A DNA stretch of 5,336 nucleotides from Dysgonamonadaceae bacterium (GCA_031282925.1 JAITCT010000073.1:1-5336); one strand, 5' to 3'; counted from the first letter of the stretch, positions 1 to 5,336 are shown. Translations and numbers: made by a program. Notes: generated from the letters alone by a model not told the origin.

Positions 1-66
1 GTTATTATCGACCGGTAAGGAATAGTCTTCCAGTCGTTCTTTAAGAATCTCTGTGAAAGTTTTCAT
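1..66 (-). CDS. Partial gene (N-terminus only), unknown product; possibly an anti-sigma-like or porin-family protein
   Basis: Only the first 22 codons lie in the window, beginning MKTFTEILKERLEDY and continuing with SLPVDNN. The start is well bounded, because an in-frame TGA lies two codons upstream (70-72), making the ATG at 64-66 the first possible one. The peptide is charged and amphipathic, with no signal peptide or membrane segment, so the N-terminus is probably cytoplasmic. The pattern of an acidic-basic helix with an R-L-x-x-Y core followed by a proline resembles N-termini of Bacteroidales proteins encoded beside ECF sigma genes (cytoplasmic tail, then a membrane segment and an outer-membrane-like domain). 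That resemblance is from memory and weak. The gene is co-directional with the DUF4954 gene but 142 bases downstream of it, and may have its own promoter (122-144). The product cannot be assigned from this fragment. Confidence 0.6.
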   Translation of the reverse strand, partial: MKTFTEILKERLEDYSLPVDNN

Positions 67-121
67 GCTTCATTCTGTGATTTATGTTCTGCTTGATTTG
101 AATTTTAATGTTCTATAAAAT

Positions 122-144
122 GACGAAAACAATCCAAACGTTGC
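122..144 (-). promoter_or_regulatory. Possible ECF-sigma-type promoter for the partial leftward gene
   Basis: On the minus strand GCAAC (144-140) is followed, after 14 bases, by CGTC (125-122) and then an AT-rich stretch. A GCAAC-like or GAAC-like -35 with a CGTC -10 is the usual shape of ECF sigma promoters, and the gap between TTT of the -35 side and CGTC is T-rich, as in Bacteroidetes examples. No TAnnTTTG housekeeping box occurs on the minus strand between 67 and 208. The 14-base spacing is slightly short for this class. The predicted leader would be about 50 bases. This is inferred from two short motifs. Confidence 0.28.
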
Positions 145-186
145 ATCTCATTTAATTTCCAAAGAACTTGTTTTTGTTAAATATGA

Positions 187-202
187 CAATAATTAATTAT
201 TG
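187..202. repeat. AT-rich perfect palindrome just downstream of the DUF4954 gene
   Basis: CAATAATT is followed directly by AATTATTG, a 16-base palindrome with no spacer, 6 bases past the DUF4954 stop codon. It has almost no G or C and is not followed by a run of T on the minus strand, so it would be a poor intrinsic terminator. It could be a protein-binding dyad or simply an effect of local AT richness. Confidence 0.35.
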
Positions 203-208
203 CACAAA

Positions 209-2188
209 TTATAACCCTTTCAGTTTTGCTATCATTTGATTTCCAAGCGCCACTTTCTCCTCAATATGTTTCAAAATCGAAGATACAAAAGTGTTTTGTT
301 CAAAGACGCCGCGCACTTGTTCAAAGTCCAAACGCTGTTCGTCGTTACTTCCGTCGGCGCCGAAACCGGTTCGGGAAGACAGGGAAAATTCTTTCTTTGC
401 GTCTTCGTAAATGGTTTTGTCCAAATGCACTACGGCATCTCGCCAGTCTTCGACAATGCGGATAACATCCGCCGGAGTAATCGTATCCAAACCGTAACCG
501 TAATACGCTTGAATCTTATCCCAGGCCCAAGTCCATTCCAAAGCATAATAGTTCCTGTGGATTTCTTCAATGATTCGATTGATTTCTTTGAGTGTATTTA
601 TTTCTCCGGTTTCTATTCCGTTCAATAATTTTTCTATTAACGACTTGGGCGCTATCAGGCCGGCAATATCGAGCCATTCGCCCAAACCGTCCCCGGAGTC
701 GGGCTTCAGGCGCGCCCTCATTTCTTCAACGGAGGTATAAGAATGTTTCATCAACCTTGAGATAATCGAATTTCCCAGGAATTTTTTGATGGCGATATTG
801 TACAACTCAATTCCCCGCTTCAACGAAGAATTTTTAATCGTGCAATTTTGGTATGAATAATATCCGGAAGTCCGTCCGCAAGTTTCCTGCAAGCCTTGCA
901 GGATGTTGATGGCGCGGAACATTTTTTGAATGGTATAGGGACTCAACAGATTAAAGTTGATTTGGTCTAACTTGTTAGGGTCTTTGCGATTGTCTCTTTT
1001 GGGAAATTTTTGAGCGTCGCGAATGGTTCCGATGCTTTTAAGATTGACGCCCGGTACCAGAACGGTTTCGTCTTTATTTTCAATCAAGTATGAAAAAGGC
1101 ATATCGGACGTGTCGGAATTCCGGTAATGGCGTCCCATAATCAATGAAAACGCACCGATTTTTGCCGGCCACAAAATATACGAATCGCTGGTCGTTTTTC
1201 CGCCACGTTCGATAATTCCCTGATGGATAGGGCCTAATTTGTACATGTGATTACTTTGATTCGATCCCGAACCGGCATTCATAAAGGAAAACATTCCGGC
1301 AATCAACAAAGTGGATTTGTGGTGTGTAACGGTATAGGGGCCTGCGAAAATCGCGCACGCTTCGCCGTTTTCTCCCTGGCAATTGCTGAAAAACAGGGAA
1401 TCGCCGGCCGAATAGGCGTGCCCCAAACGGCAGGCTTGCCCTACGAAACAACGGGTTAACATCACTCCGTTGTCCACATGGGAACCCGAACAGATAATAA
1501 AATCTTCCGCATTTACGCCATAGCCCACAAATACCGGATCAAAAGCGTTACTGTTGATGCTGCCGTTTTCCAGGCGGCGGGCGCCTTCGATGTGCGCGCT
1601 GTCTCCGATTTTAACATTGCGAATCAGCCCGCAGTTGATGATGCGGACATTATCGCCGATGACGCCTGTTTCCGAAGCATGTTTGTCGGCATAGAACCGA
1701 ATCATCCGGCACAAACTTTGCACCAATTGCGGCCGGTGACGGTAAAGCGCCAAAATGTAAGCAACATGCGCGGTAAGTTTATCGTTAATTATTACTTCCC
1801 TGCCACCTGTTTCGTTCAAAACGGCTACTTCAACGCCGTTGCCGAATCTTGATTTTTCGCCGGTCAATAAGCGGTCGATGTTTTGGATGACGGTGCTGTT
1901 TCCGATTTTATAATTGGCTATATAACTCTGTACGTTGTCTATCAATACATTGTTGCCGATTTCGCAGTTGTGGAAAGAAACGTTGTGAAGCCCGGCCGCT
2001 TTTTTTATGCCGCCTTCAAAAGTAAAATCCGAATCCAATTTGCCGATTCTGATATTTCCGGAAAAAGTTACATTACTTACTTTCAGTGGATTGAAATCTT
2101 TGTCAACTTCAACCGTATCCCAATTCTCCGCGCTGCAAAACCGGGATTCCAGCAGGTTAATCTCTTCTTTTGTTAATTTTCGATACAT
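209..2188 (-). CDS. DUF4954 family protein with left-handed beta-helix (hexapeptide) repeats
   Basis: Encodes 659 residues from the chosen start, MYRKLTKEEI. I recognise it as DUF4954 by overall length and by conserved stretches such as THHKSTLLIAGMFSF (about 288-302), followed by a GSGSNQSNHMYKLGP segment and MGRHYRNSDTSDMPFSYL (about 351-368). Hexapeptide-like repeats lie at about 75-103 (CEIGNNVLIDN, YKIGNSTVIQN) and 174-202 (GVIGDNVRI, VKIGDSAHI), split by a helical insert at about 135-170. The last 240 or so residues are mostly helical, ending in IAKLKGL. There is no signal peptide or membrane segment, so it is probably cytoplasmic. The fold is shared with sugar-nucleotide acyl- and nucleotidyltransferases such as GlmU and LpxA, but the reaction is unknown. 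An upstream in-frame ATG at 2218 would add ten residues (MKESVIRGIT). I chose 2188 because family members as I recall them begin near Y-R-x-L-T and a GGA lies 6 bases before this ATG. The gene is divergent from glmS and shares its palindromic promoter region. Confidence 0.88.
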   Translation of the reverse strand: MYRKLTKEEINLLESRFCSAENWDTVEVDKDFNPLKVSNVTFSGNIRIGKLDSDFTFEGGIKKAAGLHNVSFHNCEIGNNVLIDNVQSYIANYKIGNSTVIQNIDRLLTGEKSRFGNGVEVAVLNETGGREVIINDKLTAHVAYILALYRHRPQLVQSLCRMIRFYADKHASETGVIGDNVRIINCGLIRNVKIGDSAHIEGARRLENGSINSNAFDPVFVGYGVNAEDFIICSGSHVDNGVMLTRCFVGQACRLGHAYSAGDSLFFSNCQGENGEACAIFAGPYTVTHHKSTLLIAGMFSFMNAGSGSNQSNHMYKLGPIHQGIIERGGKTTSDSYILWPAKIGAFSLIMGRHYRNSDTSDMPFSYLIENKDETVLVPGVNLKSIGTIRDAQKFPKRDNRKDPNKLDQINFNLLSPYTIQKMFRAINILQGLQETCGRTSGYYSYQNCTIKNSSLKRGIELYNIAIKKFLGNSIISRLMKHSYTSVEEMRARLKPDSGDGLGEWLDIAGLIAPKSLIEKLLNGIETGEINTLKEINRIIEEIHRNYYALEWTWAWDKIQAYYGYGLDTITPADVIRIVEDWRDAVVHLDKTIYEDAKKEFSLSSRTGFGADGSNDEQRLDFEQVRGVFEQNTFVSSILKHIEEKVALGNQMIAKLKGL

Positions 2189-2309
2189 GGTAATTCCGCG
2201 AATAACAGATTCTTTCATTAACTAAGGCATTGTCAAAAAATAAACGGTACGGTTTTCCGGATTGCATGATTTATTTGTAAACAGTTCCTGATGTTAAAAA
2301 TAACGCCGG

Positions 2310-2317
2310 CAAAGGTA
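2310..2317 (-). promoter_or_regulatory. Bacteroidetes -7 box of the DUF4954 gene promoter
   Basis: On the minus strand the sequence is TACCTTTG, a full match to the Bacteroidetes primary sigma -7 consensus TAnnTTTG. Transcription would begin near 2303, giving a leader of about 115 bases to the ATG at 2188. No clear TTTG -33 element is present at the usual 19-21 base distance, where the opposing promoter lies. Confidence 0.65.
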
Positions 2318-2340
2318 ACGATTATTTAATAAATAATCGT

Positions 2341-2348
2341 TACTTTTG
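2341..2348 (+). promoter_or_regulatory. Bacteroidetes -7 box of the glmS promoter
   Basis: TACTTTTG matches the TAnnTTTG consensus exactly. Transcription would start near 2355, leaving a leader of only about 17 bases before the ATG at 2372. That is far too short for a glmS ribozyme or any riboswitch. The expected -33 position (about 2317-2322) holds AACGAT rather than TTTG, so the promoter may need an activator or rely on the -7 box. Confidence 0.7.
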
Positions 2349-2371
2349 CAATTTACTAATCAATGTTATAT

Positions 2372-4216
2372 ATGTGTGGAATCGTAGGGTACATTGGCAA
2401 TCAGGAAGCGTATCCCATATTAATCAAAGGGCTGCATCGCCTGGAATATCGCGGTTACGACAGTGCGGGAATTGCCTTAATCAACCGGCAAAACAATTTG
2501 AGTATTTACAAAGCAAAAGGACGGGTTTCCGATTTGGAGGAATTTTCCCGGGGAAAAGACATTTCCGGAACTGTCGGGATTGCCCATACCCGCTGGGCAA
2601 CTCACGGCGAACCTAATCATATCAACGCGCATCCGCACTGTTCACAGTCGGAAAATTTGGCTTTAATCCACAACGGCGTCATCGAAAATTACGCCGTTCT
2701 GAAAGAAAGTCTGAGGCGGAAAGGTTATGTTTTTCAAAGCGAAACCGATACCGAAGTACTGGTGCAATTAATCGAATATATCAAAACCGGCAATAACACG
2801 GATATTTCAACGGCTGTACAGCTGGCTCTGAAACAAGTTATCGGCGCTTATGCTATTGCCGTAATCGAAAAGGAAAATCCCGATTTGATTATCGCTGCCC
2901 GCAAAAGCAGCCCGCTGGTAATAGGCATTGGCGAAAATGAGTTCTTCCTGGCGTCCGATGCTACTCCAATCATCGAATATACCAATAAAGTCATTTATTT
3001 GAACGATGAAGAAATTGCCGTCATTCACCGGAATGAGCCGCTCCGGATTGTTAATCTGAGCAATGTGGAAAAGACGCCTCAAATTACCCAATTGGAAATG
3101 AGCCTCAATGAGATGGAAAAAGGCGGTTACTCCCATTTCATGCTCAAGGAAATTTTTGAACAGCCGCGGACTTTGCGCGATTGTATGAGCGGAAGAGTCA
3201 ATACCGGCAACAACAACATCGTTCTTTCCGGCATTATCGACCACAGGGAAAAATTTCTCAATGCCCGCAGAATCATTATTTTAGCCTGCGGAACTTCCTG
3301 GCATGCCGGCTTAATCGGCGAATATTTGTTTGAGGAATTTTGCCGGATTCCCGTCGAAGTGGAATATTCGTCGGAGTTTCGTTACCGGCGTCCGGTCATT
3401 TATTGCGACGATGTTATAATTGCCATTTCCCAGTCGGGTGAAACTGCCGATACGCTCGCAGCCATCGAACTGGCGAAAAATGCAGGCGCTTTTGTTTACG
3501 GGATTTGCAACGTAGTGGGTTCTTCCATTCCGCGAAATACCGATTCGGGGTCTTACACTCATGTCGGACCCGAAATCGGAGTAGCTTCAACCAAAGCCTT
3601 TACAGCGCAAGTTGCTGTTCTGGCAATGATGGCGCTGAACATTGCCCGCGAAAAAAAAACCATTCCGGAAAAACAGTTCCTTGCGATTTTATCGGAATTG
3701 AGCAAGATTCCAGGCAAGATTGAAACCATTTTGCAACAAAACGACTATATCGAAGACTTGTCTAAAATTTTCACTTATGCGCATAATTTTATCTATCTCG
3801 GTCGCGGATACAGTTATCCGGTGGCGATAGAAGGCGCTTTGAAACTCAAGGAAATTTCGTATATCCATGCAGAAGGCTACCCCGCGGCAGAAATGAAGCA
3901 CGGTCCTATTGCTTTGATCGACAATGAAATGCCTGTAGTCGTCATTGCTACCAACAGCATGACTTACGACAAAATGATCAGTAATATCCGGGAAGTCAAA
4001 GCCCGGAAAGGGCGTATTTTGGCAATTGTCAATCAGTCGGACGATAAGGTCAGGGAAATGGCCGATTATACGATTGAAATTCCCGATACGGAAGAATGTT
4101 TGAGTCCGCTTTTGTCAATTGTTCCGCTGCAATTATTGTCATACCACATTGCCGTCAAGAAAGGGCGGGACGTGGATATGCCCCGCAATCTGGCGAAATC
4201 GGTTACGGTTGAGTAG
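2372..4216 (+). CDS. glmS: Glutamine--fructose-6-phosphate aminotransferase (isomerizing), glucosamine-6-phosphate synthase
   Basis: Cytoplasmic enzyme that makes glucosamine-6-phosphate and glutamate from fructose-6-phosphate and glutamine, the entry step to UDP-GlcNAc for peptidoglycan and lipopolysaccharide. It has 614 residues (E. coli GlmS has 609). The start at 2372 places Cys2 next to Met, as the N-terminal nucleophile requires (MCGIVGYIG); an in-frame ATG at 2363 would add MLY and block this. The glutaminase domain has TRWATHG (73-79), HNGVIEN (100-106) and SETDTEV (123-129). The first SIS domain has CGTSWHAG (306-313), SQSGETADTLAA (from 353) and GPEIGVASTKAF. The second SIS domain has LGRGYSYPVAIEGALKLKE with Glu494, then EMKHGP with His510. 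The C-terminus is NLAKSVTVE with Lys609, which forms the Schiff base with the sugar. All catalytic residues are present. The gene is monocistronic here: divergent from the DUF4954 gene and convergent with the phosphoesterase. There is no Shine-Dalgarno sequence, only an AT-rich leader. Confidence 0.98.
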   Translation: MCGIVGYIGNQEAYPILIKGLHRLEYRGYDSAGIALINRQNNLSIYKAKGRVSDLEEFSRGKDISGTVGIAHTRWATHGEPNHINAHPHCSQSENLALIHNGVIENYAVLKESLRRKGYVFQSETDTEVLVQLIEYIKTGNNTDISTAVQLALKQVIGAYAIAVIEKENPDLIIAARKSSPLVIGIGENEFFLASDATPIIEYTNKVIYLNDEEIAVIHRNEPLRIVNLSNVEKTPQITQLEMSLNEMEKGGYSHFMLKEIFEQPRTLRDCMSGRVNTGNNNIVLSGIIDHREKFLNARRIIILACGTSWHAGLIGEYLFEEFCRIPVEVEYSSEFRYRRPVIYCDDVIIAISQSGETADTLAAIELAKNAGAFVYGICNVVGSSIPRNTDSGSYTHVGPEIGVASTKAFTAQVAVLAMMALNIAREKKTIPEKQFLAILSELSKIPGKIETILQQNDYIEDLSKIFTYAHNFIYLGRGYSYPVAIEGALKLKEISYIHAEGYPAAEMKHGPIALIDNEMPVVVIATNSMTYDKMISNIREVKARKGRILAIVNQSDDKVREMADYTIEIPDTEECLSPLLSIVPLQLLSYHIAVKKGRDVDMPRNLAKSVTVE

Positions 4217-4280
4217 TGAAGCGCTATTCCACTTCAAAAACCCATTCAAGATAACAATTGCTGTTGCCTGAATGATATTA

Positions 4281-4775
4281 TCATGGTTTGCCGAGCTCAA
4301 TCACTTCCAAATCCTTGACTTTGTCCCCATCAACCACCAAACGGACGAGCGTTCGCACGTTATGAAATCCATACCGGCCGGCAGCGCCCGGATTCACGCA
4401 TAGCATCCGCAAGTTTTTATCATACATGACTTTCAGGATATGGGAGTGGCCGCACACAAAAAGTTGGGGCGGGGACGCATAAATCACCGGCCTGATTTGC
4501 GGTTCGTATCTTCCGGGATAACCGCCGATATGCGTCAGCAAAACCTTGACGTCTTCTACCTTAAACCGCAATGTTTCGGGACAGCGGCTCCGGATTATGT
4601 GACCGTCAATATTTCCGTAAACAGCCCTGACCGGCTTGACGGTTTCCAGATTCGCCAAAACTTCTTCACTGCCGATGTCCCCGGCGTGCCAAATTTCATC
4701 ACATTCCGAGAAATATTTTGCATATTTTTCATCCCAATAAGCGTGTGTATCCGAAAGGATTCCGATTTTTCGCAT
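4281..4775 (-). CDS. YfcE/MJ0936-type metallophosphoesterase
   Basis: Encodes 164 residues, typical of this small calcineurin-like phosphodiesterase family. The metal-binding motifs are all visible: SDTH (8-11), GD (32-33) in WHAGDIGS, GNIDGH (54-59), the metal histidine in LLTHIGG (His82), GHSH (109-112) and the family signature NPGAAGR (128-134). Members bind two divalent metal ions and cleave phosphodiesters in vitro; the physiological substrate is usually unknown, and nothing here reveals it. There is no signal peptide, so it is probably cytoplasmic. An in-frame ATG at 4808 would add eleven residues, but the promoter -7 box (4803-4796) lies inside that extension and the family normally starts at M-x-K-I-G-I-L-S-D-T-H, so 4775 is preferred. 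The gene is convergent with glmS across a 64-base gap with no clear terminator. Confidence 0.93.
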   Translation of the reverse strand: MRKIGILSDTHAYWDEKYAKYFSECDEIWHAGDIGSEEVLANLETVKPVRAVYGNIDGHIIRSRCPETLRFKVEDVKVLLTHIGGYPGRYEPQIRPVIYASPPQLFVCGHSHILKVMYDKNLRMLCVNPGAAGRYGFHNVRTLVRLVVDGDKVKDLEVIELGKP

Positions 4776-4795
4776 AAATTGTTGATTTTTTGCAA

Positions 4796-4827
4796 CAAAA
4801 GTAATCATTTTACGGTCAACTGCGAAA
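4796..4827 (-). promoter_or_regulatory. Bacteroidetes housekeeping promoter of the metallophosphoesterase gene
   Basis: On the minus strand TACTTTTG (4803-4796) is a full match to TAnnTTTG. Twenty bases upstream is TTTC (4827-4824), three of four matches to the -33 TTTG. Transcription would start near 4789, leaving a leader of about 14 bases before the ATG at 4775. This promoter also supports the shorter start of the gene. Confidence 0.65.
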
Positions 4828-5067
4828 CAGTAATCGCAAAAAACAGATAGTTACCACTATAAATCCCTGTGAAATCCGTGTAGCCCTGCCGGTGGAGGTT
4901 ACTGAAATAAATGGAGTTTCAGTCTGCCTGACATTAGAGTTTCAGCCTGCTTAATTTAAGAGGCAAAAGAATAAGGTAATAAGGTCATGGATATTAATTA
5001 TTCACGGCTCTCTACTGAGGTTGTTTTGTTATTTGAATTAGGTGAAAATAAGGTTTTATTCCCTTTG
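4804..5067. other. Non-coding stretch left of the hairpin array
   Basis: No convincing reading frame, tRNA or known RNA is seen. The only structures noted are the phosphoesterase promoter at its left end, the short repeats at 4901-4952 and scattered AT-rich sequence. No TAnnTTTG box pointing rightward was found, so a promoter for a gene beyond the window is not evident. Confidence 0.6.
4901..4952. repeat. Short tandem direct repeat with an overlapping inverted repeat
   Basis: GAGTTTCAGTCTGCCT (4914-4929) recurs as GAGTTTCAGCCTGCTT (4937-4952), 14 of 16 identical, with a 23-base period. The first copy also pairs with an upstream segment: ACTGAAA (4901-4907) is the complement of TTTCAGT (4917-4923) across a 9-base loop. 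No gene or known element explains it. Confidence 0.45.
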
Positions 5068-5094
5068 TTGCGACAAGGTAGAACCTTGTCGCAA
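5068..5094. repeat. Hairpin 1 of the array (12-base-pair stem)
   Basis: TTGCGACAAGGT and ACCTTGTCGCAA are perfectly complementary around the triloop AGA. The centre is at 5081. On the plus strand it is followed by TTATCC, not a T run, so it is not a classic intrinsic terminator. The apex AGGT-nnA-ACCT is shared with hairpin 2, while the lower stem differs. Confidence 0.7.
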
Positions 5095-5100
5095 TTATCC

Positions 5101-5119
5101 TGACAGGTTCAACCTGTCA
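5101..5119. repeat. Hairpin 2 of the array (8-9-base-pair stem)
   Basis: TGACAGGTT and AACCTGTCA are complementary around a central C; as a folded RNA or single strand this would be an 8-pair stem with triloop TCA. The centre is at 5110, exactly 29 bases after hairpin 1. The apex AGGT/ACCT matches hairpin 1 but the stem base is a different sequence. Confidence 0.65.
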
Positions 5120-5130
5120 AAATAGACGGC

Positions 5131-5147
5131 GCGAGGCGCAGCCTCGC
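5131..5147. repeat. Hairpin 3 of the array (7-base-pair GC-rich stem)
   Basis: GCGAGGC and GCCTCGC are complementary around the triloop GCA. The centre is at 5139, again 29 bases after hairpin 2. After one mismatch (5130/5148), two further outer pairs form (5128-5129 with 5149-5150). The apex AGGC/GCCT is a base-pair variant of the AGGT/ACCT apex of hairpins 1 and 2. Confidence 0.65.
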
Positions 5148-5162
5148 ACCAGCGGGAGAGCT

Positions 5163-5184
5163 CATTGTGCCGTCAGGCACAATG
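5163..5184. repeat. Hairpin 4 of the array (9-base-pair stem, GTCA loop)
   Basis: CATTGTGCC and GGCACAATG are perfectly complementary around the tetraloop GTCA. The right side leads straight into TGTTGGTAGAAAATA, the first block of the composite unit. The GTCA loop and the AATGTGTTG that follows are repeated at the next hairpin (5219-5236), marking the two as related modules. Confidence 0.65.
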
Positions 5185-5240
5185 TGTTGGTAGAAAATAT
5201 CCCGCACAATTCATCCCGCCGTCCCGTCAGGGACGGAATG
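5185..5240 (+). repeat. 56-base composite repeat unit, forward copy (REP/BIME-like)
   Basis: Three blocks: TGTTGGTAGAAAATA (5185-5199), a 14-base block not shared with the other copy (5200-5213), and a 27-base block (5214-5240) that contains its own hairpin, CCGTCCC-GTCA-GGGACGG (5219-5236). An inverted copy with the same block lengths lies at 5281-5336. The stem-loop with a conserved flank resembles REP elements; no RAYT transposase gene is in the window. Confidence 0.65.
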
Positions 5241-5280
5241 TGTTGCCGGAAACAGGGTGCGATTTTCTCTTTCATACCCT

Positions 5281-5336
5281 CATTCCGTCCCTGACGGGAC
5301 GGCGGGAGATGTGGCAACCTGTATTTTCTACCAACA
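5281..5336 (-). repeat. 56-base composite repeat unit, inverted copy, reaching the window edge
   Basis: Read on the minus strand from 5336, it has TGTTGGTAGAAAATA (5336-5322), a different 14-base block (5321-5308) and the same 27-base block (5307-5281), identical to the forward copy in both conserved blocks. The internal hairpin is at 5285-5302. The two copies face each other across a 40-base spacer (5241-5280). Pairing continues to the last base of the window, so the inverted repeat may extend further. Confidence 0.65.

Larger units (their letters stand above)
2309..2349. promoter_or_regulatory. Near-perfect palindrome spanning the divergent DUF4954/glmS promoters; candidate operator
   Basis: The left arm GCAAAGGTAACGATTATT (2309-2326) and right arm AATAATCGTTACTTTTGC (2332-2349) are complementary over 18 positions, with a single G/T mismatch (2314 against 2344), around a 5-base centre TAATA. 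The inner 12 pairs are perfect. The outer edges of the palindrome are the -7 boxes of the two divergent promoters, so any dimeric protein bound at its centre would cover both -33 regions. The same symmetry could form a cruciform. Its position argues for a regulatory role rather than a terminator. No regulator is identified here. Confidence 0.7.

Noticed and set aside
236..628. Rightward 130-residue reading frame
   Set aside because: It lies wholly inside the DUF4954 gene on the opposite strand, has low-complexity composition, no recognisable domain and no promoter; it is a shadow frame. The same holds for the rightward frames at 1247-1459, 1478-1852 and 1883-2176.
2217..2371. A glmS ribozyme or other riboswitch in the glmS leader
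   Set aside because: The predicted leader is only about 17 bases and the upstream region holds a promoter palindrome, not the ribozyme core. The glmS ribozyme is known mainly from Firmicutes.
2807..3244. Leftward 145-residue reading frame inside glmS
   Set aside because: It is antisense to the fully conserved GlmS coding sequence and shows no family features or start signals.
4214..4280. Intrinsic terminator between glmS and the phosphoesterase gene
   Set aside because: AGTG and CACT (4214-4232) can form only a short bulged stem around GCGCTA with no T run after it; other pairings in the gap are equally weak.
4440..4850. Rightward 136-residue reading frame
   Set aside because: It is antisense to the phosphoesterase gene, whose motifs are all intact; it has no promoter and no recognisable domain.
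5068..5119. Hairpins 1 and 2 as intrinsic terminators
   Set aside because: Neither is followed by a T run on either strand, and no gene ends nearby within the window.
5068..5147. CRISPR array, because of the regular 29-base spacing
   Set aside because: There are no identical repeats separated by unique spacers; the regular items are self-complementary hairpins of differing sequence, and no cas gene is present.
5185..5336. Complete insertion sequence with terminal inverted repeats
   Set aside because: The 40 bases between the arms, and the whole 152-base span, are too short for a transposase; a non-autonomous element or REP-like pair fits better.

Overview
The window looks like a chromosomal segment of a Bacteroidota member, most likely of the order Bacteroidales. 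The reasons are the Bacteroidales-style GlmS, a DUF4954 protein (a family I know mainly from Bacteroidetes and spirochaetes), three perfect copies of the Bacteroidetes housekeeping -7 box TAnnTTTG at the right places, and almost no Shine-Dalgarno sequences. No phage, plasmid or insertion-sequence gene is visible. Genus and species cannot be named from this sequence alone.

Layout from left to right. Positions 1-66 hold the first 22 codons of a leftward gene that runs off the window; it has no TAnnTTTG box but does have a possible ECF-sigma-type promoter. Positions 209-2188 hold a leftward gene for a 659-residue DUF4954 protein with left-handed beta-helix (hexapeptide) repeats. Positions 2372-4216 hold the rightward gene glmS, glucosamine-6-phosphate synthase, complete with all key residues. 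The two genes diverge from a 183-base gap holding a long, nearly perfect palindrome (2309-2349), whose two edges are the two opposing -7 boxes. Positions 4281-4775 hold a small leftward YfcE/MJ0936-type metallophosphoesterase, convergent with glmS and with its own TAnnTTTG promoter.

From 4804 to the right end (over 500 bases) no gene is seen. The left part carries a short direct repeat. From 5068 onward it is a dense array of hairpins: three with different stems but a shared apex design, centred exactly 29 bases apart; a fourth with a GTCA loop; and a pair of 56-base composite units in opposite orientation, one of which reaches the window edge. This resembles a REP/BIME-type repeat cluster.

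Functionally, glmS supplies glucosamine-6-phosphate for peptidoglycan and lipopolysaccharide. Its shared, symmetric promoter with the DUF4954 gene suggests the two may be co-controlled. The phosphoesterase looks like an independent housekeeping unit. The best candidates for something undescribed are the symmetric divergent promoter and the 3'-end hairpin array.
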